Part shown: one piece after another, positions 8,469-16,522 of the stretch
Layout of the letters: every line of letters begins with the position of its first letter
Numbering within the stretch: position 1 is the first letter of the stretch
From: an uncultured Collinsella sp.
GTDB taxonomy: Bacteria > Actinomycetota > Coriobacteriia > Coriobacteriales > Coriobacteriaceae
Direction of reading: 5' to 3'
NCBI GenBank assembly: GCA_900542555.1
Contig: UQNU01000009.1
Location: 1-49,036, forward strand
DNA: 49,036 nt
Notes under the pieces: generated by a model
Databases searched by the model: none
The model's input: the letters and a program-made list of their open reading frames with translations, nothing else
What the model was told of the DNA's origin: nothing
Translations under genes and position numbers: made by a program

Positions 8469-9473
8469 ATGAAAATCAATCACGCGATTCTGCATATCCT
8501 GGACTTTGACTCTGCCGTCAACGTCATGAGCCAGCGCGAGCTCGATATCGAGAGTCGTACCGTGCGCAACTTCGTGACCACGCATCTGCGCCGCGCCCGC
8601 ACCTCGGCCGACAATAAACGCGCCACGTTTGCCGAGAACTCTGCGTTTGGCGGCGAGCTTAAGGGCTATTTCTTTGGCGAGCGCGAGTTCGCTAACCTGT
8701 CGCAGCAGATTGCGGAGTTTATTTCCTCCGAGCTCACCAAAGCCGAGAAAGCCGAGTCCACCGACGTGCTCGTGGCCGATTTTGACGACGATGAGGATGC
8801 CCGCTGGTTTGCCGTGATGCTGCTGGGCTCCAAGCAGGCTTTTATGCACGAAGTGGGCCGCGAGGAGGGGGAGGTGCGCAACGACATCGCGCGCCACTAC
8901 GCCATTCTGCCGAACCCCTCGCAAAAGGTGCCGAGCTATGCCATCGTGCGCGCGAGTACCATGGAGATCGGCTACGTGGACAAGAAGCGCAAGATTGCCG
9001 GCGAGGACCGTATGCTTATCCCCGATGGCCTGCTGCAGTGCGACACGGGCGTATCGGGCAAGGAGGTCATCGACACCGTGACGCGTGTGGTCGAGGAAGT
9101 CGCCGAGGAGCACGGTGCCAACACGGCTGTAGCGCTCGCTAAGGTTAAGGCTGCCGTTGCCGAGAAGGTTGAGGATGACGAGGAACTGCCGCCTTGGGAT
9201 ATCGTCGACGAGGTCTTTGAGGACGAACCGGTTATCAAGGAGAGTGTGCGCGCCGCACTGACCGAGGAGAAGGTGCCTGAGCGTGTGCCCGTGGAGCGCA
9301 AACAGGTCGAACGCGCAGCGGTGCGCAATCATAAGATCCGTACCGACACGGGTATCGAGATCAGCTTCCCGGCCGAGATGGGTTCGAACTCCGAATACAT
9401 CGAGTTTGTCAACGAGCCCAACGGCCTCATCTCCATCGAGCTCAAGAATATCGGTAGCATCGAGAATCGATAA
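8469..9473 (+). CDS. Nucleoid-associated protein, NdpA/YejK family
   Basis: A 334-residue protein resembling the 37-kDa nucleoid-associated protein family. Family-like features are the N-terminal KINHAILHILD strand, the long charged helical middle, the VDKKRKIAG segment, and a C-terminal end carrying ISFPAEM. It has no membrane segment and is rich in Glu and Lys. I place the start at 8469 (MKINHAI) because ACGGAA then lies about nine bases upstream; an ATG three codons earlier (8460) has no spacing from that site. Its biochemical role in this phylum is not established. A terminator follows at 9501-9534. Confidence 0.8.
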   Translation: MKINHAILHILDFDSAVNVMSQRELDIESRTVRNFVTTHLRRARTSADNKRATFAENSAFGGELKGYFFGEREFANLSQQIAEFISSELTKAEKAESTDVLVADFDDDEDARWFAVMLLGSKQAFMHEVGREEGEVRNDIARHYAILPNPSQKVPSYAIVRASTMEIGYVDKKRKIAGEDRMLIPDGLLQCDTGVSGKEVIDTVTRVVEEVAEEHGANTAVALAKVKAAVAEKVEDDEELPPWDIVDEVFEDEPVIKESVRAALTEEKVPERVPVERKQVERAAVRNHKIRTDTGIEISFPAEMGSNSEYIEFVNEPNGLISIELKNIGSIENR

Positions 9474-9500
9474 ACTGCGCTTGGACGCTGCAGAAGAACA

Positions 9501-9534
9501 AAGGTCGAAACCCTTCGGGACTTCGGCCTTTTTT
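9501..9534 (+). terminator. Intrinsic terminator
   Basis: Stem AAGGTCGAA with TTCGGCCTT (one G-T pair), an inner CCCTTCGGG hairpin, and a run of T. It follows the NdpA-family gene. Confidence 0.88.
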
Positions 9535-9588
9535 GTTTTCGGCTTGGTTGCTGACATTGCGCCGCAGGTTGGGCATACGTCAGCGAAA

Positions 9589-9610
9589 ACGCGGTTTGTC
9601 AAAACCGCGT
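9589..9610 (-). terminator. Terminator of the lysine operon
   Basis: Perfect 9-bp stem (9589-9597 with 9602-9610), four-base loop, followed on the minus strand by TTTT. It lies six bases beyond the dapH stop codon. Confidence 0.85.
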
Positions 9611-9615
9611 AACTA

Positions 9616-10335
9616 TTAAAGTTGACGTAAGCCCTCTTCCAGGCCGGTCTTGCTGTCGGTCTTCTCGTCGCGCATCTTGATGACGCGGGCGGGGACACCG
9701 GCCACGACGGCGCCGGCGGGGACATCCTCGACGCACACGGCGCCGGCGGCAACGACAGCGCCCTTGCCTACGTGCACGCCCTCCAGGACCACGGCGTTGG
9801 CGCCGATCATGACATCGTCCTCGATGATGACGGGCGTGGCGCTGGCGGGCTCCACAACGCCTGCCAGCACGGTGCCGGCGCCGATGTGGCAGTTCTTGCC
9901 CACGGTGGCGCGGCCGCCCAGCACGGCGCCCATATCAATCATGGAGCCTTCGCCAATGACGGAGCCGATGTTGATGATGGCGCCCATCATGATGACGGCG
10001 CGATCGCCGATCTCGACGCGGTCACGGATGATCGCGCCCGGCTCGATGCGGGCGTTGATGCCCTTAAGGTCGAGCATGGGCACGGCAGAGTTGCGGCAGT
10101 CATTCTCGACATCGTAGTAGTCGATGGAGTCGGCATTGGCATCGAGGATGGCCTTGAGCTCATCCCAGTCGCCAAAGACGGTCTTGCCGCGACGGCCGCC
10201 GTAGACATGTGCGTCGCCCCAGGCAACCTTCATGCCGGGCTTCTCGCGCACGTATAGCTTGACAGGTGTCTTTTTGGGCGCGGTGGCGATGTAGTTGATA
10301 ATCTCCTGGGCATTCATCTCGGCTGCGTTGCTCAT
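9616..10335 (-). CDS. dapH: Tetrahydrodipicolinate N-acetyltransferase
   Basis: Transfers acetyl from acetyl-CoA to the amino group of tetrahydrodipicolinate, the committed step of the acetylase branch of lysine/DAP synthesis. 239 residues, matching the DapH/YkuQ family rather than the longer succinyl-type DapD. An N-terminal DapH-specific region (about 1-85) is followed by a left-handed beta-helix of hexapeptide repeats (about 88-215: IEPGAIIRDRVEIGD, IGSVIGEGSMIDMGA and similar). AAGGAGA sits eight bases before the ATG. It is the last gene of the lysA-dapA-dapB-dapH unit, 39 bases after dapB, and is followed at once by a terminator. Confidence 0.93.
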   Translation of the reverse strand: MSNAAEMNAQEIINYIATAPKKTPVKLYVREKPGMKVAWGDAHVYGGRRGKTVFGDWDELKAILDANADSIDYYDVENDCRNSAVPMLDLKGINARIEPGAIIRDRVEIGDRAVIMMGAIINIGSVIGEGSMIDMGAVLGGRATVGKNCHIGAGTVLAGVVEPASATPVIIEDDVMIGANAVVLEGVHVGKGAVVAAGAVCVEDVPAGAVVAGVPARVIKMRDEKTDSKTGLEEGLRQL

Positions 10336-10374
10336 TTGCTATCTCTCCTTTGGGTGGATTCGGTTGATACCTGG

Positions 10375-11115
10375 TTAGGCAAACATGACCTGGTCGAACG
10401 TATAGAAGCCGGGTTCGCGGGTGACGAGCTTCTGGGCGGCGGCCAGGGCGCCGTTGACGAAGATCTGACGGCTCGTGGCGCGGTGGGTGAGCGTGACTTC
10501 CTCGTCCTGGCCAAAGAAACTCACCTCGTGCACGCCGGCGACGGTGCCCCCGCGCAGCGAGTGCATGCCGATCTCCTTGGGGTCACGCGCGCCGCACATG
10601 CCCTCGCGGCCATAGACGGGGTGGTAGCCTGCCTCGGGCTCGGCCTCGACGACGGCATCGAGCAGTAGCTTGGCAGTGCCGCTGGGGGCGTCGACCTTTT
10701 GATTGTGGTGAGTCTCGACAATCTCGCAGTCAAAGCCGGGCAGCTCACGCGTGGCCTGGGCCACTAGATGACGCAGGGCTGCGATGCCGATGGAGTAATT
10801 GCCCGAGTGCATAACGCGGGTGTTCTGGCCCAGCTCACGCAGGCGGTCCATCTGCTCGGGGGTGTAGCCTGTGGTGCCCGAGACCAACGCCGCGCCCGTG
10901 CGCTCGACATAGGCGACGACGGCTTCGAAGGTCACGACGTTCGAGAAGTCGATGATAACGTCGGCCGCCGGGGCGCTCTCGAGCTCGGACAGATCAAAAC
11001 CGATCTGGGCGACGATATCAAAAACGGGCTGCCCGCCGGCGTCGACAATGCCTTCGGCGGTAGTGCGGATGAGCGAGCCCATGCGGCCCGTTCCCATAAT
11101 GACGGTCTTAATCAA
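10375..11115 (-). CDS. dapB: 4-hydroxy-tetrahydrodipicolinate reductase
   Basis: NAD(P)H-dependent reduction of the DapA product. 246 residues. The nucleotide motif MGTGRMGS is at the N-terminus, SGTTGY in the middle, and the catalytic/substrate motif ETHHNQKVDAPSGTA near residue 155. The start codon is TTG at 11115, inside the overlap TTGATTAA with the dapA stop, giving the usual N-terminus MIKTVIMGTG; the next ATG (11097) would remove the first beta-strand. This implies translational coupling to the upstream DapA coding region. Confidence 0.93.
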   Translation of the reverse strand: MIKTVIMGTGRMGSLIRTTAEGIVDAGGQPVFDIVAQIGFDLSELESAPAADVIIDFSNVVTFEAVVAYVERTGAALVSGTTGYTPEQMDRLRELGQNTRVMHSGNYSIGIAALRHLVAQATRELPGFDCEIVETHHNQKVDAPSGTAKLLLDAVVEAEPEAGYHPVYGREGMCGARDPKEIGMHSLRGGTVAGVHEVSFFGQDEEVTLTHRATSRQIFVNGALAAAQKLVTREPGFYTFDQVMFA

Positions 11116-13417
11116 GCAGACCAGCTCCCTTCAGAGCATCGGTAAGCGCAGCGCGCGTGTCGTCTGCCATGGGGCACAGCGGCATACGGTAGTTTGCCTC
11201 GATCATACCCATCTGGGCGAGCGCTTCCTTGACGGGGATGGGGTTGACCTCACTAAAGAGGGCATTGATGAGCGGCTGGCCGGCAATCTGGATATCGCGG
11301 GCGCGTGCCACGTCACCGTCCAGATAGGCGCGGCACATGTCGTGCACGAGCTGCGGCTGAACATCGGCCCACACGCTGATGGTGCCCGAGGCGCCCAGGC
11401 TCATGAGCGGTACGGTAAGCGCGTCCTCGCCCGAGTACATGCGGAAGTCGTCTGACAGCAGGTGGGCGATCTTGGCCGCGTAGGCGACGTTGCCCGAGGC
11501 CTCCTTAATACCCATGATGTTGGGGTGCGCGGCCAGGCGTTCTACGTTGCGCTCGCTGATGCCGCAGCCACAGCGGCCGGGGATGTTGTACAGGATGCAG
11601 GGGATGTCCACGGCATCGGCGACGGTCTTAAAGTGCTGATAGATACCCTCTTCATTGGACTTGTTGTAGTAGGGGGTAATGAGCAGCAGACCGTCGGCGC
11701 CCAGGCCCTGATAGGTGAGCGACTTGGTGAGCATGGTCTGCGTGGAGTTGGAGCCCGAGCCGGCAATAACGGGGACGCGTCCTGCAACATGCTTGACCAC
11801 AGCGGCGACGACGGAGTTGTCCTCGTCATCGGTCATCGTGGCACTCTCACCGGTGGTGCCCAGGGTGAGGATGGCGTCAGTGCCATTTTGCAGGTGGAAA
11901 TCGATAAGGCGCTCAAGCGCGTCAAAGTCGACACTGCCGTCCTTTTTAAACGGCGTGACAAGGGCGACGATTGAGCCCTCGAGATTGCGGATATCCATGT
12001 TCTTCTCCTTCGCTTCCGCGATCTGGACGCGTTTGTTCCATTGGGCGGCGACTGCTAGGCGCTCGTCCTGAGCGCGACGGCGGGCGCTTTCGGCGCGCGA
12101 TTTGGCCAGCAGCTCGCGGCCGCACGGCAGCACGTCGAGTGTGGCAAAGTAATCGCCCGGGCGCTCGGCGCGGCGAATGAGGTCTGCCGAGCCATCGGGG
12201 CGCAGCAGGACCTCGGCGGAGCGCAGGCGGCCGTTGTAGTTGTAGCCCATAGAGTGGCCATGCGCGCCGGTGTCGTGAATCACGAGCAGGTCGCCCATGT
12301 CGATATGCGGAAGCTCGCGGTCGATGGCGAACTTGTCATTGTTCTCGCACAGATTGCCCGTGATGTCGTACGTGTTCGTGACGGTGGCTGCGGTTTTATC
12401 GGGACCGTCCGGCTGACCCATCACCGTGATGTGGTGGTAAGCGCCATACATGGCGGGACGAATGAGGTCGACGGCACTGGCGTCCACGCCGATATAGTCC
12501 TTGTAGATCTGCTTCTCGTGGATGGCCTTGGTGACCAGGCACCCATAGGGACCCATCATAAAGCGGCCCATCTCGGTGCAGATCGCCACATCGCCCATGC
12601 CAGCGGGAACCAGAATCTCGTCGTATGCCGCGTGCACTCCCTCGCCGATGGCGTGAATATCGTTGGCCTGCTGCTCGGGCAGATAGGGGATACCGACGCC
12701 GCCGGACAGATTGATAAAGGCGACATGTGCGCCGGTCTCGCGCTCCAGGCGCACGGCAAGTTTAAAGAGGATGCGTGCGAGCTTGGGATAGTAGTCGTTA
12801 GTGACGGTGTTACTGGCAAGGAAGGCATGGATGCCAAAATTCTCGGCGCCCTTGGCCTTGAGCATGCGGAAGGCCTCAAAGAGCTGCTCGGTGGTCATGC
12901 CATATTTGGAGTCGCCCGGGTTGTCCATGATGCCGTTGGAGAGCTGGAACAGGCCGCCTGGATTAAAGCGGCAGCTGACCGTTTTGGGGATGGGCCCCGC
13001 AACACGCTCAAAGAACTCGATGTGGCTGATGTCGTCAAAGTTGACGATGGCACCCAGCTTGTCGGCGAGCTCAAAGTCGGCAGCCGGCGTGTCGTTTGAC
13101 GAGAACATGATGTCGTGTCCCGTGATACCCAGTGAGCGGGCGATCATAAGCTCGGTATAGCTCGAGCAATCGCAGCCGCAGCCGTATTCGTTGAGAATGG
13201 AGATGAGCGCCGGGTTGGGGTTGGCCTTGACGGCAAAGTATTCCTTAAAGCCCGGGTTCCATGCAAAGGCGTCGCGCACTTCTTGCATGTTGCGGCGGAT
13301 GCCTGCCTCGTCGTATAGATGAAACGGCGTGGGGAACTGCTCGACGATATGCTCGAGTGTCTCCTTGTCCACAAACGGCTGCTTGGCCGCATATGCCTCG
13401 TTGGGGGTCAATGCCAT
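11108..13417 (-). CDS. lysA-dapA: LysA-DapA fusion: DAP decarboxylase and dihydrodipicolinate synthase
   Basis: One uninterrupted 769-codon frame. Residues 1-430 are meso-diaminopimelate decarboxylase (DAP to lysine): PLP lysine Lys64 in YFAVKANPNP, the glycine loop LSGGVGIPY, CTEMGRFM, and AMYGAYHHI near the C-terminal barrel. About 40 charged, Ala-rich residues link it to residues 474-769, a complete DapA (aspartate semialdehyde plus pyruvate): LGTTGESATM, the tyrosine motif LLITPYYNKSN, and the Schiff-base lysine in GIKEAS. A good Shine-Dalgarno (AAGGAG) and ATG at 11998 lie inside the frame, so free DapA may also be made. LysA and DapA are normally separate proteins. It is first in the operon, behind a lysine riboswitch. 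A lost lysA stop or a sequence error are alternatives. Confidence 0.88.
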   Translation of the reverse strand: MALTPNEAYAAKQPFVDKETLEHIVEQFPTPFHLYDEAGIRRNMQEVRDAFAWNPGFKEYFAVKANPNPALISILNEYGCGCDCSSYTELMIARSLGITGHDIMFSSNDTPAADFELADKLGAIVNFDDISHIEFFERVAGPIPKTVSCRFNPGGLFQLSNGIMDNPGDSKYGMTTEQLFEAFRMLKAKGAENFGIHAFLASNTVTNDYYPKLARILFKLAVRLERETGAHVAFINLSGGVGIPYLPEQQANDIHAIGEGVHAAYDEILVPAGMGDVAICTEMGRFMMGPYGCLVTKAIHEKQIYKDYIGVDASAVDLIRPAMYGAYHHITVMGQPDGPDKTAATVTNTYDITGNLCENNDKFAIDRELPHIDMGDLLVIHDTGAHGHSMGYNYNGRLRSAEVLLRPDGSADLIRRAERPGDYFATLDVLPCGRELLAKSRAESARRRAQDERLAVAAQWNKRVQIAEAKEKNMDIRNLEGSIVALVTPFKKDGSVDFDALERLIDFHLQNGTDAILTLGTTGESATMTDDEDNSVVAAVVKHVAGRVPVIAGSGSNSTQTMLTKSLTYQGLGADGLLLITPYYNKSNEEGIYQHFKTVADAVDIPCILYNIPGRCGCGISERNVERLAAHPNIMGIKEASGNVAYAAKIAHLLSDDFRMYSGEDALTVPLMSLGASGTISVWADVQPQLVHDMCRAYLDGDVARARDIQIAGQPLINALFSEVNPIPVKEALAQMGMIEANYRMPLCPMADDTRAALTDALKGAGLLD
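11996..12012 (-). promoter_or_regulatory. dapA: Internal ribosome site and ATG for free DapA
   Basis: On the minus strand AAGGAG lies eight bases before ATG (11998), exactly at the N-terminus expected for a stand-alone 296-residue DapA (MDIRNLEGSIVALVTPF). It is in the same frame as the upstream LysA part with no stop between them. Confidence 0.6.
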
Positions 13418-13484
13418 GTCCCGTAAACCTCGCTATCCAGACGGCGCCATCTGCGCATCGAATCCGCATAGCGTGGACCCAATG

Positions 13485-13648
13485 TCCGGATAGCGCTCCC
13501 GCATTGCTGCAGACAGTCCTGTGGGTGTTTCCCACAGGCCCACCAGGTTGTTCGTGCCCGAAAAGCCCAGTTCGGCGGGTTTCGCCTCCCCACGGGGTCA
13601 AAGCCTGCCGGCTCGCCCGCGGCTCTTCGTGCCCGCGCCTCTATCAAG
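13485..13648 (-). ncRNA. Lysine riboswitch (L-box)
   Basis: Minus-strand leader of lysA-dapA. Recognised by conserved blocks in the right order: GATAGAGGCGCG at the 5' end, then AAGAG, then GGGGAGGCGAAACCCGCCGAA, CCTGGTGGG, a 10-bp hairpin arm, GGACTGTC, and GGGAGCGCTATC closing stem P1 with the 5' GATAG. These match the known lysine riboswitch core. Downstream, the sequence GGATAGCGAGG next to the lysA ribosome site is complementary to the 3' strand of P1 (CGCTATCC) and to a second CGCTAT copy, so a translation-type switch overlapping the ribosome site is likely. I see no T-run terminator here. High lysine is expected to lower expression. Confidence 0.88.
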
Positions 13649-13680
13649 TGGTAAAGACCCTATCACGTTGCACTTTACCA
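13649..13680. promoter_or_regulatory. Inverted repeat in the lysA / M20 divergent region
   Basis: Perfect arms TGGTAAAG (13649-13656) and CTTTACCA (13673-13680) with a 16-base centre. It overlaps a candidate minus-strand promoter (TTGTTT, 17 bases, TAGGGT) feeding the riboswitch. It could be an operator or part of the 5' RNA end. Confidence 0.4.
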
Positions 13681-13795
13681 AACAAGAGTATTCGTATATA
13701 ACGTTTAAAAAATGCAGCAATATGCTGGAAACATGTGTGCCACAATCCTGTATCAAAATAAGTTGCAACAGATGTGCCTCACGAAGGGATTCTCT

Positions 13796-14983
13796 ATGAC
13801 CGAGCTCCAAGAACTCCGTCGCTATCGCCGCGATCTCCATCGCATTCCGGAGCTCGATTTCGATCTTCCGCAGACTATTGCCTATATCGAGGGCGTGTTG
13901 GCGCCGCTCGCTTGCGAGGTGACCCATCCGTGTCCCAGCTGCGTCTGCGCTTTCTTCGACGCCGGCGTTGGTGCCGCGCGTGCCACGGCGATTCGCGCCG
14001 ATATGGATGCGCTGCCCATCGCGGAGGCGACGGGAGCGGCCTTTACCTCGACCCATCCCGGCAAGATGCACGCTTGCGGACATGACGGACACATGGCCAT
14101 GGCACTTGCCGCCGCGACGTATGTCGACCGTACGATTCGCGAGCAGCCGGGCGTCATTAGGCGCAACGTTCTCTTTGTGTTCCAGCCGGCCGAGGAAACG
14201 ACCGGTGGTGCCAAGACGGTATGTGAGAGCGGTGTGTTCGAATGCTACGGGGTCGACCGCATTTTTGGCTTCCATGTGTGGCCCGATCTGCCCGCCGGCA
14301 CGTTGGCGAGCTGCTCCGGTCCGTTGCTGGCGCGCTCGAGCGAGACGCATATCCATATTCACGGAACGAGTATCCATATCGCTAAGACCTATGGCGTTCC
14401 GGTCGAGGAGTCGCACGATGCGGCGCTGGCGGCTGCCAAGTTCTTGGTTGCCGAGCGCGAACTGATGGACGAGCTGGGTGCCGATGAGCCTTGTATCGGT
14501 AAGTTTGGTCTGCTGCAGGCTGGCACCGTCTGCAACGCCGTGGCGGGGGAGGCCCATGTTGCCGGTAGCTTGCGTGTGTTTACGGACGTCATGTTCGACC
14601 GTGCGCGCGAGGGCGTACGCCGTGTGCTCGACGAGGCGTGCACCGCAACGGGCTGCACGTATGATCTCGACTTTGCCGAGGGCTATCCACCGGTCGATAA
14701 CGACCCCGAGCTGTTTGCCAACATCACGCCTGCCTTGCCCGGGCTGCAGCTTGTAGAGGAGCCGCTGTTAATTGCCGAGGACTTTGCTTTCTATCAGCGC
14801 CATCTGCCGGGCGTGTTCTTCTTGCTGGGCACGGGTATGCCAGAGGACCAAGACAACCCGAGTGATTCGGATGGCTGTCCCGCCTATGCCACAAGCGCTC
14901 TGCATACCGATAGCATGCTCTTCGGCGAGGAAATCCTACTCAAAGGTCTCGATGTCTACAAACGATTGCTTGTGATGGAGTGA
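13796..14983 (+). CDS. M20 amidohydrolase, probable N-acetyl-DAP deacetylase
   Basis: A 395-residue zinc-dependent M20 family amidohydrolase of the IAA-amino-acid hydrolase/hippuricase type. Metal and catalytic motifs: RADMDALP, MHACGHDGHMAM, QPAEETTGGAK, a histidine in GFHVWPDLP, and EDFAFYQ near the C-terminus. A lid domain lies between. It is divergent from the lysA-dapA-dapB-dapH operon, whose DapH makes N-acetylated intermediates that must be deacetylated, so N-acetyl-L,L-diaminopimelate deacetylase is the best inference. A general N-acyl-amino-acid hydrolase is the alternative. The start at 13796 has AAGGGA upstream; a longer frame to 13712 has none. Confidence 0.85.
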   Translation: MTELQELRRYRRDLHRIPELDFDLPQTIAYIEGVLAPLACEVTHPCPSCVCAFFDAGVGAARATAIRADMDALPIAEATGAAFTSTHPGKMHACGHDGHMAMALAAATYVDRTIREQPGVIRRNVLFVFQPAEETTGGAKTVCESGVFECYGVDRIFGFHVWPDLPAGTLASCSGPLLARSSETHIHIHGTSIHIAKTYGVPVEESHDAALAAAKFLVAERELMDELGADEPCIGKFGLLQAGTVCNAVAGEAHVAGSLRVFTDVMFDRAREGVRRVLDEACTATGCTYDLDFAEGYPPVDNDPELFANITPALPGLQLVEEPLLIAEDFAFYQRHLPGVFFLLGTGMPEDQDNPSDSDGCPAYATSALHTDSMLFGEEILLKGLDVYKRLLVME

Positions 14984-14985
14984 CG

Positions 14986-15309
14986 ATGGAACGACGCCGA
15001 CAGTCTGCCGTATATAGTCCGGGTGGATGCGGGTGCGGTTTGCTGCTGCTTCCGGTCATCGCTGTGGGCATTGGCGTGATGTTTGTGCTTGCTGGGCTGG
15101 CTACGGCGGCACTCGTACTGCTTATCACTGCTATCGGCGTGACGATTTGGCTTTATCGCAGTCGTGAGCAGCGCCGCGCCGACGGTAAGACCAATGTAGG
15201 ATGGATTGCCTTTTTGGCCATCGCCTACCTGCTGAGCATCAGCTATTTGGCCTTCTTTATCCTGTTGCTTGTGAGCACCTTTACCGGGGAATCCGTCACG
15301 GTGGGTTGA
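14986..15309 (+). CDS. Small membrane protein of unknown function
   Basis: A 107-residue protein with a basic N-terminus (MERRRQSAV), a long hydrophobic stretch at about 17-57 that may form two helices, a basic loop (YRSREQRRADGK), and a further helix at about 74-96. No family recognised. The ATG at 14986 is two bases past the TGA of the M20 gene, with GGAG inside that gene's end, so it is translationally linked to the deacetylase. A GTG at 14980 is an alternative start. Confidence 0.65.
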   Translation: MERRRQSAVYSPGGCGCGLLLLPVIAVGIGVMFVLAGLATAALVLLITAIGVTIWLYRSREQRRADGKTNVGWIAFLAIAYLLSISYLAFFILLLVSTFTGESVTVG

Positions 15310-15414
15310 TGCACTGCCAGCAGACGGTTGCGCAAAGTGCGTTTGCTCGGCGTTTGGATAACTGCATTGGCCGTTTACCGCAGCCTTAGCTCTCAGCTAA
15401 TGAATTCAAGTTTA

Positions 15415-15468
15415 ATCCTTCCTACGATGTGCTGTGTGCCGGCACGGTAGCCGGATCGTAGGAAGGAT
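15415..15468 (+). promoter_or_regulatory. Stem-loop sequestering the lipoprotein ribosome site
   Basis: A perfect 14-bp inverted repeat: 15415-15428 pairs with 15455-15468. The right arm contains the whole Shine-Dalgarno (AGGAAGGA) of the lipoprotein gene starting at 15474. The 26-base loop can form a smaller hairpin (CCGGC with GCCGG). There is no T-run. As drawn, translation would be off unless the stem is opened. Confidence 0.7.
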
Positions 15469-15473
15469 GCATG

Positions 15474-16016
15474 ATGAAAAAGCTTGAAAACGAAGTGCTG
15501 CTGAGCCGTCGCGCTGCACTGGGCGCATTCGCCACCGTCGCCTTGGGGACTGCCGGTCTTCTTACCGGTTGTGGTAGCGATAAGACGACCGTCACCGAGG
15601 ACGCTGGCGATGGCGACAAGAAGGAAGAGGCGAAGAAGGAAGAGCAGTCTACGACTGACCTGGCGGTTGGTGCGACGGTGACCACGGCTGCCGGTCTTTC
15701 CGTCGTTGTCGATTCCGTCCAGCCCGGCCTCACAAATTATGACGGTTCGACCATGACGGGCATTCACGTCACGTACGTCAACAATGGTGATGAGGGCGCA
15801 GATTACAACATCTACGACTGGAAGGGCGAGGACGCCAACGGCGCTCAGCAGAATCAGGGTTACTACAGCGAGGGCTCCGATGAGCTGCAGTCTGGTACCC
15901 TTGCCGCTGGTGGCTCTGTGGCGGGCAATATCTACTTTGATGGCGATATCAAGAAGGCACTGTATTTTGCCAACATGTTTGATAAGTCTGCCACTGCAAG
16001 CTGGGTGTTGGCCTAG
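15474..16016 (+). CDS. Exported lipoprotein, DUF4352-like
   Basis: A 180-residue lipoprotein. The N-terminus has a twin-arginine-like stretch (SRRAALGAF), a hydrophobic core and a lipobox ending in LLTGC, then an acidic/lysine linker (GDGDKKEEAKKEEQ). The remaining ~110 residues form a predicted beta-sandwich with alternating strands (TVTTAAGLSVVVDSV, GIHVTYVNNGDEG), like DUF4352/DUF5067 immunoglobulin-like extracellular domains. It is likely anchored on the outer face of the membrane. Two ATGs are in tandem (15471, 15474); the second has better spacing. A regulator and a membrane kinase follow, suggesting a shared envelope-sensing role (inference). Confidence 0.8.
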   Translation: MKKLENEVLLSRRAALGAFATVALGTAGLLTGCGSDKTTVTEDAGDGDKKEEAKKEEQSTTDLAVGATVTTAAGLSVVVDSVQPGLTNYDGSTMTGIHVTYVNNGDEGADYNIYDWKGEDANGAQQNQGYYSEGSDELQSGTLAAGGSVAGNIYFDGDIKKALYFANMFDKSATASWVLA

Positions 16017-16055
16017 CATGTCGCTACCGTTGCGCCGTATGGGAGGTGAAGTCGT

Positions 16056-16478
16056 ATGCCCGATAAAAAGCTGACCGAGGAGTTGCTCAATGAGCTTCTC
16101 GACGCGCCAAACATCGATGGCTATATCAAAGAACACGACTTTGCCGCCCCGTCGCTTTCGGGGTATCTGAAACAGCTTTTGGAAGAAAAGGGGCTGGAGC
16201 GTTCGCGCGTGGTGCGTATGGCCGACCTCAACGAGACGTTTGGCTATCAGATCTTTACCGGTGCGCGGCATCCGAGCCGCAATAAGGTGCTGCAGATTGC
16301 CTTTGCCATGGCGCTGACGCTCAAGGAGACCAACCGCGCCTTGACGGCGGCGGGCGTCAATGTCCTCAACTGCAAGGACCGCCGTGACGCCATCATCATT
16401 TTCTGTATCGATCGTGGCTGCAGCCTGCAAAAGGTGAACGAGGAGCTGTATCGCTTTGGTGAAGAGACGGTGAGCTAA
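16056..16478 (+). CDS. XRE-like helix-turn-helix regulator
   Basis: A 140-residue cytoplasmic protein. The middle reads as a helix-turn-helix of the XRE type (LERSRVVRMADLNETFGYQIF, then HPSRNKVLQIAFAMALTL), followed by a helical C-terminal segment. GGGAGG lies nine bases upstream of the ATG. It is 39 bases after the lipoprotein stop and 86 bases before the kinase gene, a setting where such small proteins may be regulators or kinase substrates. DNA targets are unknown. Confidence 0.75.
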   Translation: MPDKKLTEELLNELLDAPNIDGYIKEHDFAAPSLSGYLKQLLEEKGLERSRVVRMADLNETFGYQIFTGARHPSRNKVLQIAFAMALTLKETNRALTAAGVNVLNCKDRRDAIIIFCIDRGCSLQKVNEELYRFGEETVS

Positions 16479-16522
16479 CAGCTAGCTGCCGGCGGAAGCG
16501 GTGTTCACGATATTTAGAACGT

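Noticed and set aside
15393..16430. A 345-codon open frame on the minus strand
   Set aside because: It lies opposite the lipoprotein and XRE-like genes, which have ribosome sites and recognisable features. The frame is a by-product of GC-rich codon bias.
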